A DNA stretch of 64,000 nt. Origin: Centroberyx gerrardi (Eukaryota; Chordata; Actinopteri; Beryciformes; Berycidae). The notes under the pieces were generated by a model. The model was given only the letters and a program-made list of their open reading frames with translations, did no database searches and was not told the DNA's origin. Made by a program: the position numbers and the translations under genes. Location: assembly GCF_048128805.1 (NCBI RefSeq), contig NC_136010.1, positions 14,983,980 through 15,047,979 on the forward strand, in the 5' to 3' direction. Numbering within the stretch: the stretch's first letter is position 1; each line of letters starts with the position of its first letter. This document shows positions 39,501 through 51,500 of the stretch, piece by piece.

Positions 39501-42500
39501 TCCTCTTGTACAGTTTAAAGGAAAAGGCCGCTGGGTCCACTGGAATGACGGCATCAGGAATGTCAACCTGGGGGACAAAAACACCAAAGTGCAAGAGATT
39601 ATCGTTCCCACAATAGACACAGTCCGCTACACCTACCTCATGGACCTCTGCATCAACTATGGAGTGTTAGTATTAGTTTAGTGTTGCATTAATAAACACA
39701 AATACTTATAGTACTTCACTTTCATAAATTATTATACTCCTTCCACTGAGTCTGATATGCTCTGGAAACAGTCTATAAAAAATAATAATAATAGGTCCAT
39801 AGTTAGTATTTTTAAGAATAAGACCATTGTCCAATGGATATTTTATATAAATATGGCCACTTTCTTATTGATGTATTAGGACGTATGCCATATATTTTGG
39901 CTAACACAATATATTGCCCATTTTATTTTGTCCTTGACATGGTATACCATGCAAAGATTCATAGTTTAAATCCAAGTTCATCATTCATGAATCACAGAAT
40001 TTACATTTAATACGTATAGGAACTATTCTGGATTACTTGCAAAACCTTTTCCCTGTGTCTCTCCTCAGGCCTCTGTTGTTTGTTGGTCCTACCGGCACTG
40101 GGAAGTCAGTGTATGTGAAGGAGAAGCTGATGAACAATCTGGACAAAGACCGCTATCTGCCCTTCTTCATCAATTTTTCAGCCCGCACTAGCGCCAACCA
40201 AAGCCAGGTCAGCATTTAGGAACCATGGATAAAGGAATTTCCTTTCAGAATTTTTGGAGTACTGGGAAAAGTTATGTGATGTGATATTTCTTCACGTAAA
40301 ATCTGCACAAAGCACAAACGAGAGGTCTTTTAGTTTTTTCCACTTTATTTTCTATATTTAATATATTTTCCAGAATATCATCATGTCCAGGCTAGATAAA
40401 AGAAGGAAGGGAGTGTTTGGGCCGCCCATGGGGAAGAAGTGTGTCATCTTTGTGGACGACATGAACATGCCTGCGCTGGAGCAGTTTGGAGCACAGCCCC
40501 CTGTGGAGCTTCTTCGACAGTACATAGACCATGGAAACTGGTATGAAGCAATCACTATTAGATGCTCGATTTAAATCAAAACATGAGGGAAATACAAAAG
40601 CAGTAGAGGACTGAACTCACTGCATTAGAGAGGTTCAAGCATTATCAGACAGAGCTTTTCTGTTGTGCTCTGGCAGGTATGACCTGAAGGATACCTCCAA
40701 GATCACCCTAGTGGACCTACAGCTCATCTCAGCCATGGGTCCCCCTGGTGGTGGGAGGAATGCTGTGACATCTCGCTTCCTGCGGCACTTCAACATCGTT
40801 AGCATTAATGCCTTCAGTGACGAGACCATGGTGCGCATCTTCTCCAACGTGGTGGCCTTCTATCTCAAAAACAACGAATTCCCGCCGGAATACTTCACTG
40901 TTGGCAACCAAATCGTGACTGCTACTATGGAAGTGAGTCCTCCAAAGACACACAGTGATGTAGTGTGAATTGTTCAAATGAGTTGGATAACTACATTCTT
41001 ACATGTGTAAAAAGCTCTAATCAATCATATCTTCTCCAGTGCTTTAGTTCTCCGCTCATATGCTTTTTATTCCTCAAGGTGTACAAGGCAGCCATGGAGA
41101 ACCTGCTTCCCACTCCAGCCAAGTCTCACTACACCTTCAACCTGCGGGACTTCTCGCGTGTCATCCAAGGCTGCCTGCTGCTGAGGAAGGAGTCTCTGGA
41201 GAACAAGCGCACCATGATCCGCTTGTTTGTCCACGAGGTCTTCCGAGTCTACTATGACCGCCTGGTGGATGACAAAGACCGAGCTTGGCTCTACCAGCTG
41301 ATGGACAGCATCCTCAGAGAGCACTTCAAGGAGTCCTTCGACCAGGTGTTTGATCACCTGAAACAAGGCAAAAAAGTAAGTTGAGATTCTGTTGTTATCG
41401 CTGCTGTACTGTTGTTTCTCTGTGGTCATGTTAGGCTGTAGTCACACACAGTAGATGTAATGATTCAGAAAAATCTATAGGTTTTAATTTGTGTGATCAT
41501 ATTTTTCCCTCTCTCAGCTGGTTGAGGAAGACATGCGTAATCTTCTGTTTGGTGACTACATGAACCCTGAACTGGAGGATGATGACCGCCTGTATGCTGA
41601 GGTGCCCTCTATGGAAAGCTTTGGCCAGGTGGTGGAGTTCTGTCTAGATGAATACAACCAGATGCACAAGAATCGCATGAACCTCGTCATCTTCCGGTAA
41701 ACAGCTTCGGTATTATAGAGTCAACTACAGGCACTGCAAAAATATCTGTCTTAACAAGCTATTTAACCTGGCTTTGAGTTGTAAAATCTCACTTTTCTTA
41801 AAACAAGTAAAAACAATCTGGTAATATAATTTCACTTGTTTCACAATGCAAGTCAACTTGTTCCAAGAATGTAGTGATGCATCTTTTCTGCCTTGTTTCA
41901 AGAATAGACATTTCTAAACAAGTGAAATGTGGAATTATTTCACCTCATTAGCAGAAAATAAGACTGAATATGAGACTAAATCACTTGTTCAAATGGACTT
42001 TTTTTGCAGTGCATTAATGGAATTCTACGTTTAAATTCAAACAACTGAGGACTTACTGATTTTTCTCATGATGTAGCTATGTCCTGGAGCACCTGTCCCG
42101 TATCAGCCGTGTGCTGAAGCAGCCAGGAGGCAATGCCCTGCTGGTGGGGGTAGGAGGCAGTGGGCGCCAGTCCATCACCCGCCTGGCCACGTCCATGGCT
42201 CACATGACCATGTTCCAGCCAGAGATCTCCAAGAGCTATGGCATGAACGAGTGGAGAGATGACCTCAAGGTTAGCTTTGTGGATTAGAAGAGACTTCTAT
42301 GTCCTGTAGTTTTTATGTCACACCATTTTGATTTCCTCATGTTATTCTTTTGCATTTTCAAACTTTTGTGGGAAATCTTGTCATACTTCGTATCCTGTCT
42401 CCATGCTCTTCCTTATACTATAGCTGCTGCTGAAGAAGGCTGGTGTGAAAGGTCAGAAGACAGTGTTCTTGCTAACTGATGCTCAGATCAAAGAGGAGGC

Positions 42501-45500
42501 TTTTCTAGAAGACGTGGACAGTGTCCTGAACACAGGAGAGGTGCCCAACCTGTTCGCTGTAGACGAGAAGCAAGAGATCATGGAGGTAGGCCGTTATATA
42601 TCCCCTTAAAGAGCATTGTAAACTTATTATACAGGACCTATTATGCCATTTATATGCAACATTACTATGACTTCATCCCTTGGCTCCGTCTCTCTCCAGG
42701 CAGTCCGTCCCATCGCCCAGGCTGGTAATAAGAATTTGGAGTTCAGCCCCTTGGCTCTGTTTGCCTTCTTCGTGACTCGCTGTAGGGAGAACCTGCACAT
42801 TGTGGTGGCCTTCAGTCCTATTGGAGACACCTTTCGAAATCGCCTGCGCCAGTTTCCATCTCTTATCAACTGCTGTACCATTGACTGGTTTCAGGTACAC
42901 AGGCATGAGGAGTCGTGTGATCATATGTACTGTATATTTTGTTTGCATCTTGTGTGGTCCCTGGGCCACAGAAAACAAAAAAGAAAGAGGAGGGAGACAA
43001 ATAGGAGACATACTGTATATTAGGTTAGCTAATAGACAGTATTTTTGCATAGTGCTAGCTGTCTCTCTTCACATACTCTTTTCTTTCTCCATATCCTCAT
43101 TATCTTTTCCTCTGCCTGCCCTGACAGCCATGGCCAGAGGAGGCTCTTGAGCGGGTAGCCAACTCCTTCCTAGAGACACTTGAGATGAGTGAACATGAGA
43201 GGCAGGAGGTCATGCCCATCTGCAAGACATTCCATACATCTGCCATACAGCTCTCACACAGGTATGACATTTGGTTATTTATAACTCGTACATTCAAAGG
43301 TAATCTAAATGTACTGTATATCCCCTTAATAAAATTGTTGTTCTGATTGGCAGATTCCTGTCTGAGCTAGGTCGCCATAACTATGTGACACCCACATCCT
43401 ACCTGGAGCTGATTGCTGCATTCCGTCTGCTCCTCACTCAAAAACGAGACACTGTCATGAAGGCAAAAAAGAGGTACACCAACGGTCTGGATAAACTTGC
43501 CTTCGCCGAGTCTCAGGTACAGTATATGCGGCACCATTTTAACTGAGTTTCTTTGTTAAGAATCACTCCACCTGCCTTTGCATTACTCTGCAGTGTCATT
43601 TTCAAAATGTCTCTCTGTAGGTGGGTGAGATGAAAAAGGAACTGGTGGACCTACAGCCCAAGTTGGAACAGGCAAAGATAGACAACACCAAGATGATGAA
43701 GGTGAACAAGCTACACATATTGACTGAATCTTAAGATAGACCTAGAGCATATTATTATTGCATGTGTACTGACTTTCAGGATTCACACTTTATTTGGATA
43801 ATGCAATCCTGACAGTCAACTTCCTATCAAGTGACTATAATGTGTCACTAAAAAGTGTCACCTGAGTTTCAGGTGATACAATACTGTGAAACATAGTCTA
43901 CAGAATAGATATTCAGTGTTTGGGTTAGGTTCATTTTAGGATTGGGTTTAGGGTTAGAAATAGGTTCGGGTTAGGGTAAAAAATGCTGTCAGGGTTAGGA
44001 TTACGCTATGGTCAGGGTTACAGATATATAGTCTATAAAGATGCAGCAAATAGGCAAGTGACACTTTATTGCATATCCACTTTTTGTCACCTGATAGTTG
44101 AGTATAAACACTGGACCATCTAAATAAAGTGTTGCCCTTTCAGGTGATTGAAGTGGAGTCGGTAGAAGTGGAAGCCAAGAGTAAAGTAGTGCGTGTCGAT
44201 GAGGAGGCAGCAACTATAAAAGCCAATGAGGCTCAGGCTCTGAAGAATGAGTGTGAAAGTGACTTGGCTGAGGCCATACCTGCCCTGGAGGCTGCCCTCT
44301 CAGCCTTGGACACACTGAAGGTCGGCATTCCTTTTGCAATTGCACTACCTGATTGTAACCAATGTAGCCATTCAAACCATTGCAGTTTAGACAGTTGAGT
44401 CACTTGAGCTGCCTCTTTCATTTCAGCCCTCTGATGTGACAATTGTGAAGTCAATGAAAAATCCTCCATCAGGGGTGAAGTTGGTGATGTCAGCTGTGTG
44501 TGTGATGAAGGAGATTAAGCCAGATAAGATTGCTGACCCAGCTGGGACTGGACAGAAGGTTTGTCTAAGGGAAAAAATATATGTCCATTAATGTTTTTTG
44601 GCGCCCCAAAACTTTGTTAAAGCTCATCATCACAAAAACATGTTAACCTTGACTTTTTAGCCTGCTGTTGCAACAAAACATACTTAGCCTTTGTGGAGTA
44701 ACAATATTTTCTTTGTTGTTTAGATCTTTGACTACTGGGGTCCAAGCAAGAAGCTACTGGGTGATATGAACTTCTTACGAGATCTGAGAGAATATGACAA
44801 GGACAATATTCCTGTGAGTTGCAATAAAACGGCATTCTTAAGGTAACACATGATCTTGTGCTTTGCTTTCAGTAACTGTACTTTGCTTTCACGGTCTCTT
44901 TCCATTGCAGGTCCCTGTAATGCAAAAGATCCGGAGTGAGTACATGACTAATCCTGACTTTGACCCCAGCAAAGTGGCCAAGGCCTCCTCTGCAGCAGAG
45001 GGCCTATGCAAGTGGATCCAAGCCATGGAGGTGTATGACAGGGTGGCAAAGGTAGTGTTATTGGCTTTGCATAGTCTCTTTCCTCTTGTCTAGTCATAAT
45101 AAAATATCTATGCTTGCTTCCACTTTTTCTTTGTTCTCCACTTTGACTTTTCCAGTTTCTGTCATTCTTCATCCCATGTGTCCATCTATGGTCTCTTTGT
45201 TAACCATTCTGCTTTGTCTCTGGTTTTAGGTAGTGGCTCCTAAGAAGGCCAGTCTAGCAGAGGCCCAGCAGTCTCTGGCCACTACCATGGCCCTGCTGGA
45301 CCAGAAGAGAGCTGAGCTAAAGGAGGTGGAGGACCGTTTGGCTGCACTTCAGAAGACTTTCGAGGAGAAGACAGAGGAGAAGGCCCAGCTGGAGTTCCAG
45401 GTGGATTTGTGTGCCCGCAAGTTGGAGAGAGCTGAGAAACTCATCGGAGGCTTGGGGGGAGAGAAGACCAGGTGATGACGATGATTATGATAACATGCAT

Positions 45501-48500
45501 ATTGTATGTTTAATTTTTATCTGTAATTGATAGTGCGACTGATTGAATTTCTGTCTATAGATGGTCTAAGGCAGCAGATGACCTGCAGAACACCTATGAC
45601 AACCTGACTGGGGATGTTCTTATCTCTGCCGGCGTCATCGCCTATCTGGGAGCCTTCACTGCTGGCTTCAGACAGGATTGCACCAAGATATGGACCAAAC
45701 TCTGCCAAGTAAACACTCCTCCTTTATGTAGACTAAAGAGGCTTTCCAGTCGCTCTCTCCTACTTCAGACATATGTATTTGCATATTAACTTTCTTTTTA
45801 CCTACCTCAATATCTCCAGTCTAAGAACATCCCATCATCAGATGACTTCTCTCTCAGTAAGACCCTGGGAGATCCCATTAAGATTAGGGCTTGGAACATT
45901 GCAGGCCTGCCCACTGACTCTTTCTCCATAGACAATGGTGTCATTGTCAGTAACTCGCGTAGATGGTGAGTCCCTCTCACTGAAATTGGTTGATGAAAAG
46001 TAAGAAGCCGTAATTGAAACATTTGTCAAAAATATACACTGATTTTGGTTAAGCATGGATAAAGTTGGCAGTAAAATCACTCGCTCCTTATTAATGTTTG
46101 TGTTCCTGTAGGCCTCTGATGATCGACCCCCAGGGCCAGGCCAACAAGTGGGTGAAGAATTCAGAGAAAGACAACAATCTGAGTTTGATCAAGCTGACAG
46201 ATGGGGACTACATGAGAACTCTGGAGAACTGCATCCAGTTTGGAACCCCGCTGCTGCTGGAGAATGTAGGAGAGGAGCTGGACCCCTCACTGGAACCACT
46301 GCTGCTCAAACAAACCTTCAAACAAGGTGCAGCACACAGACAGCATGGCTGGGAATGGGCGATGGCTACCAAGCCATCTGAATCTCAAAAAAATCCAGAA
46401 TTTCTATCCTCAATGAAGTTTGTTTCACTCAGGTGGCGTGGACTGCATCAGACTGGGGGAAAGCGTGATTGAGTACTCCTGTGATTTCCGTTTCTACATC
46501 ACCACTAAGCTGCGGAACCCCCACTACCTACCGGAGCTGGCCACCAAGGTCTCCCTGCTCAACTTCATGATCACCCCCGAGGGCTTGGAGGATCAGCTGC
46601 TGGGGATTGTGGTTGCCAAGGAGAGGTAGAAATTTCAGATCATTACTAATCTTTGTCATTCTCCTGAAATACTTCTTGTCACTTTGGTTGAGTATTGTTT
46701 CTGCTTCATCTTGTTCTACAGGCCAGAACTGGAAGAGGAGAGGAATGCACTGATCTTGCAGTCAGCAGCCAATAAGAGGCAGCTGAAGGAGATTGAGGAC
46801 AAGATCCTGGAGACACTGCAGTCATCTGAGGGGAACATCCTGGAGGATGAGAGCGCCATCCAGATTCTTGACTCTGCTAAGATCATGTCCAATGAGATAT
46901 CCAAGAAACAACAGGTCTAGACCATGCAAGATTCAGAATATTCTTCAGAGGAATGAGACATGAATTGTGAATGTGATGAGTCTGTATGTATGGTAATCTA
47001 ACTTCCTACTATTTCCGTACCTCCCAGATAGCTGAGAAGACGGAGATCAAGATAGCAGAGTCTAGAGAGGGTTACAGGGCCATCGCCAAGCACTCCTCTA
47101 TCCTGTTCTTCAGCATCGCTGACCTGACTAACATAGACCCCATGTACCAGTACTCTCTCAGCTGGTTTGTCAACCTCTACATTAACTCCATCCAGGACAG
47201 GTGAGTGACACACATGAAACGTGTCCCAAAAAAGGTGACAAATGCAGCCTACAGAGTTTATGACTATTGACAGTCTAGAAGACTGTAAAAATAGAAATCA
47301 TTTCACACTAAATATCAGACTTAAACAGAGTTATACTCCATCTGCTGTACAAGGACACAAACTTGAAGACAAGCAAGGGTAAGGGATCATGCCTCGTAAC
47401 AATATTGTTACCACAAGATACGACAACAACAAACATGGACAGACACCAACTCACTCAGTTTCTGTTTGTATGTTTTTTCCATGTCGAGCTCAATTCCTGT
47501 TTTCTATTGTCAGAGATTTGTCATTGTCCAGCTCACACTACAAGAGTTCATCCAAATTTGTCCAGATCTGAGTCTTGCAAATCAAACAAGTTTGAATACT
47601 GTTGTCAGCTCGCACTGGTCTGTAAATTAACCAGTTGGCAAGAGACTGACCCTTCTAACACTACATGATTAGCGTCAACTCTCTCATATGAGTCAACAAA
47701 GACTCAGCTGGACCTTGAAATCCAGTGGGGATGGCAAAATTGAGCCTAACATCGGGCTAAAAGTTGTGTATTAGCATAGGCTGGTTTCAGTCTTAAGAGA
47801 TAGTGTGCATTCATCTGAAGCTTCCTGATTCTGAGCGTTGTCATCTATTCTTCAGTAACAAGTCCAAGATCCTGGAGAGGAGGCTGAGATACCTGACTGA
47901 TCACTTCACCTATAACCTGTACTGCAATGTCTGTCGCTCACTGTTTGAGAAGGACAAACTCCTCTTCTCCTTCCTCCTCTGCTGCAACCTACTCCTGTAA
48001 GTGTTCAAGCTACCAGAGGATAGATTTAGAGTGCCAAGTAGGAAGTAAGTTATATTGGTTAAATGCTGAGTGTTTAACTTGATAGATTTGATTTGATTTG
48101 ATGTCAGCATTTACCCGAGTTGCGCCTATTACCATACAGTATGTTGATATATTAATTTTAGATTGTGATATTCACTGTTAATATTTCCATTCAGAGCAAA
48201 GAAGGAGATAGACTATGCTGATTTCATGTTCTTGCTGACTGGAGGAGTGGGCCTGCAGAACACCACCCCTAACCCAGACCCCACCTGGCTGCAGGACAAG
48301 AGCTGGGATGAGATCTGTAGAGCCAGTGAACTGCCTGGCTTACAGGGAATAAAGTAACATCCATTATTCACTCAACAAATTTTCAAATCTTTCAAATTTG
48401 TTTGTGAAGTTTTGTCTATTACTCTATAGTCCAGTTTATCTTCATAATTTACTTTAGACTAATTGAGTGAATCTGTGAGTGTGATTTTTCCTACAGAGAG

Positions 48501-51500
48501 GCTGTCCTCAAGAGCCCAGAGGACTTCAGGCCAATCTATGACAGCAAGGAGCCCTACAACACTCCTCTGCCTAAACCCTGGTGTGAACAGCTCAATGACC
48601 TGCAGATGATCATCATCTTTCGCTGTCTCCGGCCCGATAAGATAGTGCCAGCCATCACTAATTATGTGACTGACAAACTGGGGAAGAAATTTGTGGAGCC
48701 TCCTCCCTTTGACCTGAGTAAGAGCTACCTGGACTCCAACTCCACCATCCCGCTCGTGTTTGTGCTGTCTCCAGGAGCTGATCCCATGGCCAGTAAGTGC
48801 TACAGTCCCACTGGAGACTCATGTTTTACACAGACAAAGTAGGACATTCTCTGTCTAGGTTCCACATATTGCTGTCACAGGAAATCATCAGATACGTCTG
48901 TCTCCCTCCACAGGTTTACTGAAGTTTGCCAATGACAAGAACATGGGTGGTACCAAGTTCCAGTCCATCTCTCTGGGGCAGGGCCAAGGTCCCATCGCTG
49001 CCAAGATGATACTCACGGCCATGAAGGAGGGGACTTGGGTGTGTTTGCAAAACTGTCACCTGGCCGTTTCCTGGATGTCCACCCTAGAGAAGACCTGCGA
49101 GGACTTCAGTACAGAAGTCTGCCACCCAGACTTCCGCCTTTGGCTCACCAGCTACCCCTCACCCAAGGTAAAGCACAGCACATTTCATACTGCACTAATG
49201 AGTAAATTTACATTTTTTAAACAGCAAGATATAGCTTTCTATCAAGAATATGCATTTATAATGAAAACCTCAGGTCTGTGTATTGTCCTAATGAATAACC
49301 ATCCTCTCCTACATCAGTTTCCAGTGACCATCCTGCAGAATGGGGTGAAAATGACAAATGAACCTCCCACAGGCCTCCGACTCAACCTGCTACAGTCTTA
49401 CCTGACAGATCCCGTTTCCGACCAAAACTTCTTCAATAACTGCCCCAACAAGGAGCTGGTGAGTTGGGGGGGGGGGAGCTCAAGCACGTACTGTATGTCA
49501 CAAGAATTTGCAAGTCTCTATTTACGTTTTGTCTCGCTAATCCTGCCTCTTTGATTCCTCCTCTAGATTTGGGAGAAGCTTTTGTATGGAGTGTGCTTCT
49601 TCCATGCTCTTGTTCAGGAGAGGAAGAAGTTCGGTCCCCTGGGCTGGAATATTCCCTATGGCTTCAATGAGTCTGACCTACGTATCAGCATCAGACAGCT
49701 TCAGGTATTCATTCTGAGTTTCAATTTTCCTAGAACCTACAATGCCCATGAATATACTTATGCAGACATCTTCCTCTTTCACCCTTTCTTTTCCACTGTC
49801 CAGCTGTTTGTGAATGAATATGATGAGGTGCCCTTTGAGGCCATAACTTACCTGACCGGGGAGTGTAACTATGGTGGCCGTGTGACAGACGACTGGGACA
49901 GGCGGCTCCTGATGACCGTCCTGGCTGACTTCTACAACACGGACATCATTGAGAAAGACCGCTACACCTTCTCCCCCAGCGGCGATTACTATGCCCCGCC
50001 TAAATGCATCTATGAGGACTATATTGAATTTATCAAGGTAATATGATTTTTTTTGAAGCAATGATTAGCAACACAGCTATTTTAGATAGTAGACATACAG
50101 TGGATAAATATTTGCTTTGGTATACTGACTTCCACCTGAGTAATAATATCTGTGTGTTGTGTTCTAGACACTTCCTTTCAGCCAGCACCCAGAGGTGTTT
50201 GGGATGCACGAAAATGTGGACATCTCTAAGGATCTGCAGCAGACCAAGCTGCTGTTCGACTCATTGCTGCTCACCCAGGGAGGAGGGGCCAAGGGCGGGG
50301 GCAGCTCTGGGGGAGACAACACCCTGTATGACATAGCGAATGACATCCTTACTAAGGTACAACCTGATCAAACCTACTACTCCTTGAGAAGGTTTTATTT
50401 TACGGAAACGCTCAATCTTATGTGTAATATGTCCAGAGCATGGGCATATGATTGTGGCTCTACAGTGAGATGGGGCATGATTTCCCTATCCTTTTCATTA
50501 TGTAGTAATTACAATTTACCAAATCCTCTTTAGAATGATTGGATTGATTTTCATGCAAAGAAATGCACTCTACACCAGTACAGCTGCAGAAGAGCTCTTC
50601 ACCACAGTGGCAGTTTGTGTTGGTGTTTCCTGTACATTGGCCTTATTCTGTACGCACTGCACTGTATATTTATAACTAACAAACTCAATTGCTTGCTTCC
50701 ATCAGCTCCCAGACAATTTTGACATTGAGGCTGCACTCTCAAAGTTCCCAGTGCTCTACGAGGAGAGCATGAACACTGTGCTCGTCCAGGAGATGGAGCG
50801 CTACAACACGTACGTACAAACATGACAATGCAGAACCAAAAGTACGACAGTACCTCACTACCTTTTTTATATCACTTTGCTGCTGTTTTTCCTCTCCGTC
50901 AGGCTGTGCGTTACGATCCGTGTGAGCCTACAGAACCTGCTGAAGGCCATTAAGGGTCTGGTGGTGATGGATGCAGAGTTGGAGGCCATCGCAGGCAGTT
51001 TGATAGTGGGCAAGGTCCCAGAGAAGTGGGCCAAGCGCTCTTACCCTAGCCTCAAGCCCCTGGGTAGCTACATCACTGACTTCCTCTCCAGGCTCAAGTT
51101 CCTGAAGGTGAGACTGGTCTTTAAAGATCATTCAGATTACTGTGATTCTGTCATTTTTTATCTAAGATGGACTTCATCCTCACTGTAGTGTGTGAGAGAA
51201 ATGCGTTGTAGGCTTGAATATGATTATCTGGGAGCTTGTTTGAGTTTTTCACTCCTCCTGTGTTTTCACTTTCATCCCCTGCAGGATTGGTACAACACCA
51301 GTAAGCCCAATGTGTTCTGGCTGTCTGGCTTCTTCTTCACCCAGGCCTTCCTAACTGGGGCCATGCAGAACTACGCCAGGAAATATCATGTCCCCATCGA
51401 CCTGCTGGGCTTTGAGTTTGAGGTCAAAAAGACACACACTTTGTAATCCCTCTGTCTCCCCTCAGTAGAATTAAGGTCTTATTGTAGTTTTTGTACTTTG

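Larger units (their letters stand above)
43621..45471 (+). other. dnah12: DNAH12 exons 48-53: stalk and microtubule-binding domain
   Basis: Residues about 2544-2831. Exons: 43621-43701, 44144-44320, 44427-44558, 44724-44813, 44911-45051, 45230-45471. Charged, heptad-like segments (exons 48-49 and 53) form the two coiled-coil strands, with the microtubule-binding tip between them ([51 protein letters not shown]). Exon 49's splice acceptor is the one duplicated by a transposon insertion at 43781-44136. Confidence 0.93.

Noticed and set aside
43918-44020. Interstitial telomere or chromosome-fusion scar
   Set aside because: The GGTTAG units lie within a bounded transposon and are irregular, so they do not mark a fusion.
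48085-48103. (GATTT)n stretch as a LINE 3' tail in DNAH12 intron 60
   Set aside because: The units resemble the tail of the LINE at 18.7 kb, but no adjoining LINE sequence was seen, so it may be a simple repeat.
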